NCBI GenBank assembly: GCA_964613695.1 | Contig: CAZTIR010000029.1 | Location: forward strand, 1 to 16,955 | From: Pyrolobus sp964613695 | Lineage (GTDB): Archaea; Thermoproteota; Thermoprotei_A; Sulfolobales; Pyrodictiaceae | Direction: 5' to 3' | Length of the DNA stretch: 16,955 bases | In this document: in pieces, positions 5,313 to 12,287 of the stretch | Numbering within the stretch: position 1 is the stretch's first letter | Layout: each line of letters begins with the position of its first letter | Program-made: the position numbers and the translations under genes | The notes under the pieces: model-generated | What the model saw: only the letters and a program-made list of their open reading frames with translations | Told to the model about the DNA's origin: nothing | Database searches by the model: none

Positions 5313-6368
5313 GTGGCTAGGGCCTCGAAGACCGGTATCATCGGCTGGGGTGCGTACGTGCCCAGGTATAGGATTCGTGTCGAGGATATTGCAGCGGTGT
5401 GGGGCTGGGATCCCAGCGTGCCCAGGGGCCTCGGTCTTAGCGAGAAGAGCTTGGCTGGGATCGACGAGGATAGTGTGACGATGGGTGTCGAGGCTGCTTT
5501 GAACGCGTTGCGGAGGGCTGGCGTAGACCCGTCTCGCATCGGGGCTGTATTCGTGGGTAGCGAGTCTAAGCCCTATGCTGTGAAGTCCTCGGCTTCCATA
5601 ATAGCCGAGGCTATCGGAGCCACACCCTCCACCATGGCTTCTGATCTCGAGTTTGCGTGCAGGGCTGCTAGCGAGGGGTTGAGGAGTGCTATTGGGCTCG
5701 TGGAGTCCGGTGGCGTGGAGTACGCGCTGGTCGTTGGCAGTGATACTGCTCAGGCTAACCCGGGTGATGTGCTGGAGTTTAGCGCCTCGAGCGGCGCGGT
5801 TGCCTTCATAGTCGGGCCTGCTTCCGAGTCTGTTGCGGTGGTTGAGGGCGTCTACTCGTATGTTAGTGACACGCCGGACTTCTGGAGGAGGGATGGGAGC
5901 AAGTACCCTAAGCACGGCGAGGGGTTCACCGGCGAGCCTGCGTACTTTGCTCACATTGAGGGTGCTGTGAAGGGTTTGATGGAGGAGCTTGGACTCAGAC
6001 CAAGCGACTTCGACTACGTTGTCTTCCACCAGCCTAATGGGAGGTTCCCGGTTAAGATGGCTAAGAGGCTCGGCTTCCCCGTGGAGAAGGTGAAGACCGG
6101 CCTAGTCACCCCGATGATAGGAAACACTTACAACGCCTCCGCCCTACTCGGCTTCGCGCGCGTCCTCGAGCATGCGGAGCCAGGCTCGAGGGTTCTAGTG
6201 GCGCCCTTCGGGAGCGGTGCCGGCAGCGACGCCTACAGCTTCATTGTCACCGATAGGGTGCTCGAGGCTAGGGGTAAGGCGCCCACGCTCGACGACTATA
6301 TACTCTCGAAGGAGTATGTAGATTACGCTCTCTACGCGAAGTACCGTGGCCTAATCCACAGGATTTAG
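5313..6368 (+). CDS. hydroxymethylglutaryl-CoA synthase, archaeal type
   Basis: This enzyme condenses acetyl-CoA with acetoacetyl-CoA to HMG-CoA, an early mevalonate-pathway step needed for archaeal isoprenoid lipids. The 351-residue length is right for the archaeal family. The catalytic residues are all present: Glu in GSESKPYA (E84), the nucleophile Cys in DLEFACRAA (C116), His in VFHQPNG (H239), and Asn in MIGNTYNAS (N271). The C-terminal FGSGAGSDAYSF turn is typical. The start is GTG 5313, 47 bases after a TATA box. In many archaea this protein forms a complex with acetoacetyl-CoA thiolase and a DUF35 protein, encoded consecutively. Here a thiolase-like gene follows after 44 bases, but it lacks catalytic residues and no DUF35 gene follows. 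Confidence 0.95.
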   Translation: MARASKTGIIGWGAYVPRYRIRVEDIAAVWGWDPSVPRGLGLSEKSLAGIDEDSVTMGVEAALNALRRAGVDPSRIGAVFVGSESKPYAVKSSASIIAEAIGATPSTMASDLEFACRAASEGLRSAIGLVESGGVEYALVVGSDTAQANPGDVLEFSASSGAVAFIVGPASESVAVVEGVYSYVSDTPDFWRRDGSKYPKHGEGFTGEPAYFAHIEGAVKGLMEELGLRPSDFDYVVFHQPNGRFPVKMAKRLGFPVEKVKTGLVTPMIGNTYNASALLGFARVLEHAEPGSRVLVAPFGSGAGSDAYSFIVTDRVLEARGKAPTLDDYILSKEYVDYALYAKYRGLIHRI

Positions 6369-6412
6369 CCAGCTATCGTAGCTGTGGTATGCTCGCGAGA
6401 GGCTGTAGCCCG

Positions 6413-7570
6413 ATGAGCGGGCGCGAGGTCCTCATAGCGTCTGTTGGCCTCGTGAGGCCCGGGCGCCACTACAACCTCGATTATGTTGAGCTCGTGGACC
6501 GTGCCCTGAGGGACGCGGAGTCTAGGGGAGGGTTGTGCACCGAGCCGGAAGCCATCGTGGTGGCTAGCGCGTATTCCGGCGTTCTTGGCGAGCAGCTGGT
6601 GATCGGCGACCATCTGGTAACGTGGCTCGGGTTTACCCCCAAACCAGCCTTCCGCGTCGAGGCTGGCCTCGGGTCGGGGGGTGCTGCGTTAAAACTCGCG
6701 TATAGCCTGGTCGCCTCGGGGGCTTATGATAGCGTACTCCTTGTTGGGGTGGAGAAGCTCACCGACTACCCCAGCGGCGTGACGGCGTGGACGGGGGTCT
6801 ATGAGATGGACTCGAGGAACGAGGGCTACTACAAGATGAGTGTTGCCGCCGCCTATGCGCTCATGGCTAGAGCCTATATGGAGATGTACGGGGTTACAAG
6901 GAGGCAGCTTAGCCTCTGGCCCGTGAGGATGCACGAGCACGCCCGCGGCAACCCCTACGCTGCTCTCCGCAACCCCCTGACGCCCGAGAGCGTGGAGAAG
7001 AGCCCGCTGGTGGCCGAGCCCCTCCACCAGTTCGACGCGGGCCCCGTCTCGGACGGGGCTGCTGTCGTGCTGCTAGTCTCTGGTGGTATCGGGTCCTGTG
7101 ATGCTGGGGTCAGGGTTTCGGGTGTAGAGTCGGCCACCGACTATCTCAGCCTCGGGCTCCGCGCCAGCCTCGACGAGCTTAGGGCTGTGAGGGTTGCCGC
7201 CGAGAGGCTCTACGAGAAGCTCGGCGTATCGCCCACGGGCCTCGACGTTGTCGAGCTGAGGGACGTCTACAGCATAACCGGTTTCCTGGCCCTCGAGGCG
7301 ATAGGCCTGGTGGAGAAGGGGCATGCAGCCCGCGCTATCGAGGAGGGTAGGTTCACGCAGGGCGATAGGCCCGTGGTAAACCCGAGCGGCGGTACGAAAG
7401 CCAGGGGCGAGGTGGGCGGGGCGACCGGCGTCTACCAGGTGGCTGAGGCCGCCCTCCAGCTCATGGGGATGGGGGTTGGCGTGAGGGTAGACGACGCTAG
7501 GAAGGCACTCGTTGTCGACATAGGGGGCCCCGGCTCCAACGCTACTGTCGCTCTCCTCGAGAGGCTCTAG
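6413..7570 (+). CDS. thiolase-family protein with all catalytic residues replaced
   Basis: A full-length (385-residue) member of the archaeal/SCP2-type thiolase family, in the position of the acetoacetyl-CoA thiolase that usually accompanies HMG-CoA synthase. The fold markers are preserved: DSVLLVGVEKLTD (106-118), YMEMYGVT, PVSDGAAVVLL, VNPSGG (322-327), GATGVYQ, GGPGSNA. The active site is not. The nucleophile Cys of VEAACxSGG is Leu (VEAGLGSGG, L86). The His of EVHDAF is Arg (ELRDVY, R283). The His of RGHPxGATG is Glu (RGEVGGATG, E333). The reading frame is intact, so this is not simple decay. It may be structural, CoA-binding only, or something else; conventional thiolase activity is unlikely. 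The start is ATG 6413 with GAGAGG upstream; ATG 6389 is possible. Its 3' end overlaps the convergent hydantoinase B gene by 29 bases. Confidence 0.88.
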   Translation: MSGREVLIASVGLVRPGRHYNLDYVELVDRALRDAESRGGLCTEPEAIVVASAYSGVLGEQLVIGDHLVTWLGFTPKPAFRVEAGLGSGGAALKLAYSLVASGAYDSVLLVGVEKLTDYPSGVTAWTGVYEMDSRNEGYYKMSVAAAYALMARAYMEMYGVTRRQLSLWPVRMHEHARGNPYAALRNPLTPESVEKSPLVAEPLHQFDAGPVSDGAAVVLLVSGGIGSCDAGVRVSGVESATDYLSLGLRASLDELRAVRVAAERLYEKLGVSPTGLDVVELRDVYSITGFLALEAIGLVEKGHAARAIEEGRFTQGDRPVVNPSGGTKARGEVGGATGVYQVAEAALQLMGMGVGVRVDDARKALVVDIGGPGSNATVALLERL

Positions 7571-9179
7571 CGCACTCGAGGGCGAGTAGCTCGGCCTCAG
7601 CCTCGTCTATCTTGCCCTCGCTCACATCCTCCTCTAGCAAGCTCCTCGGCCTCTCGCAGGGGTCTCCGTAGCCGCCCCCGCCCGGCGTCTCTATGACGAG
7701 CCTGTCCCCGGGCTCGAGCTCCACCAGCGCGAGGGGCGGGAGCCTCTCAACCCTACCATCCCTCCTCACCACCACGTACTCCGCTCTAGCGCCTGGCCGT
7801 CCACCCTCCAGGCCCCACGGCCTCGTCCAGACCCTACTCCCCGCTATAGAGGCCCTCATCCTCTCTAAGGCGCGGTACACGCGTCTTATCCCGAGGCCTC
7901 CCCGGTGCCTGCCCAGGCCCCCGGAGCAGCACCTGAGCTCATAAGCCTCCACCACGACGGGTATCGTAGACTCTATGACCTCCACCGGCGTGTTGAGCGT
8001 GTTAGTCATGTTCACGTGGACCCCATCGACGCCGTCGGAGTCCGGGCGTGCGCCCGACCCGCAGCCTATGGTCTCGTAGAAGGCCCAACCCTCTCCACCC
8101 AGCGCGACGCTAGTCATAGAGCCGCATGAGGCGGCTGGAACCCTGCCGGGCGCCAGCCTAGCCAGGGCTCCCTGAACCAGGTCCACTATCCTCTGGACGG
8201 TCTCCGTGTAGACCGAGACGGGTGCGGGTGGCGTAGCGTTGAACACTGTGCCCGGCTCCGCCTCGACCCGGAGCCTCTCGTAGAGACCGTGGTTGACGGG
8301 CAAATCCGGCTCCAGTATAGCCTTCACCGTGTAGGCTATAGCCGCCACGGTCGAGGGCAGCGTCGAGTTTACCGGTTTCGATAGCTGCCTGGGGCCTCTG
8401 AGCTCCACGCGAAGGCTCCCGTCGCCGCCCGCCTCGAGCCTAGCGCTAACCCTCCAAGCCCTCTCGTCGTCCTCCAGCCAGTCGCTAAACTCGGCGGAGC
8501 CCTGGAGGGCTTTGAGAGCCTCACCCGTGTACCTCGAGACGTATCCGATGCTCCACTCCATCGCCTCTAGGAGCTTCTCGACGCCAAACCTCTCCACTAT
8601 GCTCTTCAGGAGCTTCTCCCCCCACTCTAGGCTAGCAAGCTGCGCGTGCAGATCCATGCGGAGGGCCTCGGGGGTCCTAGAGGCTTCTATCAGCCCCCTA
8701 ACCCTCTCGAGCCTAGCCACGCCGCCCTCGACGAGGAGGGTTGGCTCCACGAGAACACCCTCATCTTCTATGCTCTCCGCGCCCCCTATGCTACCGGGAG
8801 CCCTCCCGCCAACATCAACGTGGTGTGCTTTGTTCACAAGCCAGGCTATCAGCTTCCCCTCGTGGTACACGGGCTTGGCGAGCGTGACGTCGTTAAGGTG
8901 TGTGCCTAGGAGGTAGGGGTTGTTCGATACCACCACGTCGCCCTCGCCAGCCCCCAGCCTCTCAGCCTCCCTCACAAGCCGCGGCCCGCTGTAAGCCAAG
9001 ACCCCCAGATGCACCGGGATATGCTCGGCCTGTGCCACGAGCCTGCCTCGGGGGTCTAGAATGGCGCACGAGTAGTCGAGACGGTCGCGTATATTGGGGC
9101 TTACGGCAAGCCTCCTAAGCACAGCCCCCATCTCCTCGGCGGCGTACACCAGGCTCTTCCAGATGGGCTCGAGCCTCAA
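7542..9179 (-). CDS. hydantoinase B / oxoprolinase family subunit, orphan
   Basis: A 545-residue protein of the hydantoinase B/acetone carboxylase alpha family. Typical elements are the N-terminal RDRLDYSCAILDPRGRLVAQAEH (about 31-53), GDVVVSNNPYLLGTHLNDV (80-98) and NKAHHVDVGGRAPGS (116-130), with probable metal ligands H94, D97, H119, H120 and D122. The C-terminus has TPGGGGYGDP. In the family this subunit works with an ATP-binding A subunit (HyuA) on hydantoins or 5-oxoproline, using ATP. No A subunit gene is in this window. It starts at TTG 9179, sharing TTGA with the stop of the upstream radical SAM gene, so translation is probably coupled. It is convergent with, and overlaps by 29 bases, the thiolase-like gene. 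The substrate cannot be inferred. Confidence 0.9.
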   Translation of the reverse strand: MRLEPIWKSLVYAAEEMGAVLRRLAVSPNIRDRLDYSCAILDPRGRLVAQAEHIPVHLGVLAYSGPRLVREAERLGAGEGDVVVSNNPYLLGTHLNDVTLAKPVYHEGKLIAWLVNKAHHVDVGGRAPGSIGGAESIEDEGVLVEPTLLVEGGVARLERVRGLIEASRTPEALRMDLHAQLASLEWGEKLLKSIVERFGVEKLLEAMEWSIGYVSRYTGEALKALQGSAEFSDWLEDDERAWRVSARLEAGGDGSLRVELRGPRQLSKPVNSTLPSTVAAIAYTVKAILEPDLPVNHGLYERLRVEAEPGTVFNATPPAPVSVYTETVQRIVDLVQGALARLAPGRVPAASCGSMTSVALGGEGWAFYETIGCGSGARPDSDGVDGVHVNMTNTLNTPVEVIESTIPVVVEAYELRCCSGGLGRHRGGLGIRRVYRALERMRASIAGSRVWTRPWGLEGGRPGARAEYVVVRRDGRVERLPPLALVELEPGDRLVIETPGGGGYGDPCERPRSLLEEDVSEGKIDEAEAELLALECARASRGERQ

Positions 9180-10711
9180 CGCCGCCCTAGGCAGGCTAGC
9201 CCAGACTCCAGGCTTTTCACGAGAGCGGCTACCGGGTACCCGGGGTCCACGAGCTCAACCCAGGGGAGGGTCTCTCCCGGCTCGAGGCCCTCCCTAGCAG
9301 CCTTATCGCCGCTCGTCCCGCGGAGGCTCCTCAAAACCCTCCCAAGCCTCGTCGTCTCCGATGCAACCTTGACGAGTGCATCCCCGGTGTCGAAGCCTCC
9401 CCGCGCTATCACGGCCTGCGCGTAGGCCCAACGGTAGCTAAGAGCCTCAACCCTACCACCCAAGAGCCTCTTATAGAGTCTAACCCTCGCCTCATACTCC
9501 TCTTCGCCTATGAACCTAGCGTATTGGAGCGGCGTCCAGGGCTTCGGGACGAGAGGGTTTAGGGTCACGCGCAACACCCCACGAGACACCCTGACAAGCC
9601 TGGCTGCCAGCTCCGCGTCTCTCCTGGTATCCTCGAGGCTCTCCCCGGGCACGCCAGTCATCAGGTAGAGCTTGGGCTTGAGGCCCAGCCTCACAGCCTC
9701 CTCTACGAGGCCCTCCACCAGGCTATACCCTATCCTCTTCCCGAGGAGGCAGGAGAGCCTCTCGGAGAAGGTCTCGGGTGCTATGGTCAAGGTCCTCTGC
9801 CCAACCATCTTGAGGAGCGCCAGCCTATCCTCGTTGAGCGTATCAGCCCTCAACGAGCCTATGCTAGCCTCGAGGCCCTCCCCCGCAACATACTCTAGGA
9901 GCCTATCGGCTGCAGGGTGGTCGAAGAAGCTAAGGGAGTAGAAGGCGACCCTCCTAACACGGTTAGCCGCGACACCCTCCTCTATAAGGCTCCTGACGCG
10001 GGCGTAGCTCCTAACCCGCCATGGTAGCGTGAAGAAAGCCTCCATGCAGAACCTGCACATCCACCTACAACCCCTCGAAACCTCCACCATGTAAGCCTCG
10101 CCCCACGGCTCCCCGCTACCAGGCACACGGAACTCTAGCACCGGGTGCGGAGCCTCATCGAGGCTGCTCACGTAGACCCTCCTGGCTCTCTCCCCACCCT
10201 CCACCACGGGATGCGTGAGGAAACCGTTGCCGCCGCTCAGAGAGTCCAAGCTCTCCTCTACAAGCGCCTCGAGGAGCCTGGGTATGGTCGGCTCAGCCTC
10301 ACCCACCACGACCACGTCGGCTACCCTTAGGGAGGGGGCCGGGTTCATCGAGGGGACGGGGCCTCCCACGATAACCCATGGTTTGCTCCTCCTGGGGGCC
10401 CTGGGCTCTATGCCCGAGGCTGCTAGAGCGTGTATGAGGTACACTAGGTCGAGCTCGTAGGAGACCGGGGCTATTATAGCGTCGAACGAGTCCAGCCTGG
10501 AGCCCGTCTCGAGGCTCCTCAGCGGCTCCGAGAGGTCGCCTAGGCTCGGGAGTATGAAGCGCTCTGCGGCAACCCAGTCGAGAGAGTTGAGCATATAGTA
10601 GAGCAGCTGGTACGCGAGGCTAGCCACCGCCGCCTCGTAGAGGGAGGGGTAGAGGAGGGCTACGCGTAAGCAACCCCTACACTTCTTGACTATGACGCCG
10701 TGCTCTCTCAC
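9176..10711 (-). CDS. radical SAM protein with N-terminal B12-binding-like region
   Basis: A 511-residue radical SAM protein. The iron-sulfur motif is SRGCRWMCRFC, with C215, C219 and C222 in CxxxCxxC spacing. The preceding region (about 15-170) has the layout of a B12-binding-like domain: RVALLYPSLYEAAVASLAYQ at the start, FDAIIAPVSYELDL, IVGGPVPSMNP and VVVGEAEPTIPRLL. This arrangement recalls B12-dependent or B12-like radical SAM methyltransferases and methylthiotransferase relatives. Downstream are TIAPETFS and YLMTGVPGES, common in this group. An extra CxxC (C11, C14) is at the N-terminus. The function is unknown. It starts at GTG 10711 with a GGGG tract a few bases upstream. The downstream hydantoinase B gene begins inside its stop codon, so the two may act together. 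Confidence 0.85.
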   Translation of the reverse strand: MREHGVIVKKCRGCLRVALLYPSLYEAAVASLAYQLLYYMLNSLDWVAAERFILPSLGDLSEPLRSLETGSRLDSFDAIIAPVSYELDLVYLIHALAASGIEPRAPRRSKPWVIVGGPVPSMNPAPSLRVADVVVVGEAEPTIPRLLEALVEESLDSLSGGNGFLTHPVVEGGERARRVYVSSLDEAPHPVLEFRVPGSGEPWGEAYMVEVSRGCRWMCRFCMEAFFTLPWRVRSYARVRSLIEEGVAANRVRRVAFYSLSFFDHPAADRLLEYVAGEGLEASIGSLRADTLNEDRLALLKMVGQRTLTIAPETFSERLSCLLGKRIGYSLVEGLVEEAVRLGLKPKLYLMTGVPGESLEDTRRDAELAARLVRVSRGVLRVTLNPLVPKPWTPLQYARFIGEEEYEARVRLYKRLLGGRVEALSYRWAYAQAVIARGGFDTGDALVKVASETTRLGRVLRSLRGTSGDKAAREGLEPGETLPWVELVDPGYPVAALVKSLESGLACLGRR

Positions 10712-10768
10712 ACTACCCCACGCTACCCTCTAGACCATCCCCGCGCAACCACCCTCTAATAACCCGCT

Positions 10769-11407
10769 CTACCCGGCGCACCTCGCGGCGACGCTAGCGG
10801 CGAGGGACTCAACATCGCTATAGGAGTCTATGCCGAGGCTCGAGGCTAGGACCCCGATTAGAGAGTCTCGGCACGCGGGCTCTAGGAGCAGGAGGGTCTC
10901 CTCGCCGTGGGACACGCTCTCTAGGAGGGCGAGCGCGCGTATATCGTTGAGGGGGTCACCCTCCACCGCGACGTAGAGCTTGTGGAGCCTCCCCCTACAC
11001 TCGAGGATAGCGTCGGAGGGTATGCTACACTCCTCCCCGCCCAGGCACTTCCTCAGCATTACCCCAGCATCTACGAGCCTCTCCTCAAGATTGCGGAGCA
11101 GCTCCTCGTACTTCTCGAGAACGCTCCTAGGAGGCTCTAGTATGTTGGCGACGAGGCCCAGAGCCCATGTGATTAGGGCGGTGCGGTAGGTGGGCTCGTA
11201 GTAGGTCCTACCCGTCTCCGTCCTGAAGAGTACCCCGCCGCTCCTCCGCGCCTGCATAATGTAGTTGTTGAAGGAGTAGGGGTTGAGGCCAGTAGCGCTA
11301 ACAATCCTCGTCTTCGACACCCCCGAGCCCCTAAGCTTAGCATGCTCCATGAGCGCCTCGAGGAGGAGCCGTAGTAGCGTCAGCGAGTCTCTACGCGCGG
11401 CTCCCAA
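10769..11407 (-). CDS. winged helix-turn-helix protein of unknown function
   Basis: I do not recognise this 212-residue protein as a named family. Residues about 8-75 look like a winged helix: a first helix LLRLLLEALMEHA, the helix-turn-helix KTRIVSATGLNPYSFNNYIMQ (32-52), then a wing GGVLFRTETGRTYYEPT. A helical linker (95-120) and a C-terminal alpha/beta part (KLYVAVEGDP, TLLLLEPACR) follow, with cysteines at 121, 127, 137, 179 and 210. It may be a transcription regulator with a sensor domain. The start is TTG 11407, with GGGAGG (11419-11424 on the plus strand, complement) 11 bases upstream and a TATA box before that. An ATG at 11415 is out of frame. Downstream by 57 bases is the 511-residue radical SAM gene, probably in the same transcript. 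Confidence 0.7.
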   Translation of the reverse strand: MGAARRDSLTLLRLLLEALMEHAKLRGSGVSKTRIVSATGLNPYSFNNYIMQARRSGGVLFRTETGRTYYEPTYRTALITWALGLVANILEPPRSVLEKYEELLRNLEERLVDAGVMLRKCLGGEECSIPSDAILECRGRLHKLYVAVEGDPLNDIRALALLESVSHGEETLLLLEPACRDSLIGVLASSLGIDSYSDVESLAASVAARCAG

Positions 11408-11446
11408 GAAGCCATTAACCTCCCTTAGCTAGACGCGCACGGATTT

Positions 11447-11454
11447 TCTAAAAG
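11447..11454 (-). promoter_or_regulatory. TATA box for the winged-helix / radical SAM / hydantoinase B unit
   Basis: On the minus strand this reads CTTTTAGA, within an AT-rich gap between 11408 and 11477. A start about 25 bases downstream falls at about 11424, at the GGGAGG ribosome site of the winged-helix gene. The palindrome GGTTAACC (11454-11461) overlaps its upstream edge and could be a regulator site. Confidence 0.5.
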
Positions 11455-11477
11455 GTTAACCGTGTTGAACCCCAATC

Positions 11478-12227
11478 CTACTCCACGGGTCTAGGCGGCC
11501 ATAGACCAGCAGCCTCAAGCCTCCTCCTCACATGAGGGTATACTGTTAACCACTCTAGTTCGAGGTTCTCAGCCTCCCACACCCCCACCTCCTCCACGAG
11601 ACGCTCGGCAAGCCTCCTGACCGCGTCGCGGCTGCAAAACGTGGCCATAAGAGCCGGATGGTGTGGAACCTGGTAGTCGGAGAGGTGTTTCAGAGCAGCA
11701 ATCTGGAGCCTGAACGCCGAGGGCTTCGCACCAGTTAGCCTATGGAAGCTCTCCTCGCTACAACCCTTGAGAGAAACCCTGACATGCACCACGCTGAAGC
11801 GCGCCAGGTCACGGGCCTTGCCCCTATCAGCCCCTATGAGTATGCCGTTCGTCTCGAGTATGAAGACGAACCTACCATCCTCCTCGAAGAGCTCGAGGAG
11901 CTTCAATAAGTGCCTCCATCCTATGGTAGGCTCGTTGCCACTAACCCTCACGTATCTAAACCCGTGCCTCTCGGCAATGCTCGCAAGCGCCTTGTACACC
12001 TCCTCGGGCTTGTAGAACCTCCCCACCCTCTCCGGGTGGTCTCGGGGGAACCCGCTCCAGCAGAAGACGCAGCGCAGGTTGCAGCCGACGCAGTCTGCTG
12101 CAGCGCTGCCCCCATAGTATCGTGTTGCGCGTGCAACACGATAGTATTTCCTCTCGTCGCCCCTAACCACTATAGACTCTAGCCTCTCCGCGAGCTCTAC
12201 CGGATCGTATCCACGCTCCTCGCTCAA
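11478..12227 (-). CDS. radical SAM protein, PflA-activase-like
   Basis: A compact 249-residue radical SAM protein. The cluster motif is DCVGCNLRCVFCW, where C49, C53 and C56 give CxxxCxxC and C46 precedes them. The partial barrel continues with RVSGNEPTIGWRHL (the glycine-rich GGEP-like SAM contact), FILETNGILIG, and VRVSLKGCSEESFHRLTGA. These elements are common to pyruvate formate-lyase-activase-like and archaeal Fe-S oxidoreductase families. The substrate is unknown. The start is TTG 12227; no clear ribosome site precedes it, and no in-frame alternative lies close upstream. A perfect 11-bp inverted repeat lies inside the gene just before the cysteine motif. It follows argC by 60 bases and is separated from the winged-helix gene by a promoter-containing gap. 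Confidence 0.85.
   Translation of the reverse strand: MSEERGYDPVELAERLESIVVRGDERKYYRVARATRYYGGSAAADCVGCNLRCVFCWSGFPRDHPERVGRFYKPEEVYKALASIAERHGFRYVRVSGNEPTIGWRHLLKLLELFEEDGRFVFILETNGILIGADRGKARDLARFSVVHVRVSLKGCSEESFHRLTGAKPSAFRLQIAALKHLSDYQVPHHPALMATFCSRDAVRRLAERLVEEVGVWEAENLELEWLTVYPHVRRRLEAAGLWPPRPVE
12118..12143. repeat. perfect 11-bp inverted repeat inside radical SAM gene
   Basis: TATCGTGTTGC, a 4-base spacer (GCGT), then GCAACACGATA. The arms match perfectly. On the coding (minus) strand the segment encodes the mirror-like peptide YYRVARATRYY, just before the iron-sulfur motif. The mRNA would fold into a stable 11-bp hairpin around codons 28-38. Confidence 0.85.
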
Positions 12228-12287
12228 AACAACCAGGCCTGGGTTAAGGGACGCAAGGCTAGGCTCATTAACGCGCCTCTAGCTCAG

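Noticed and set aside
5223..6029. Long open frame antisense to the HMG-CoA synthase gene
   Set aside because: Composition is that of a shadow frame of a well-supported gene, and no domain motif or ribosome site is visible.
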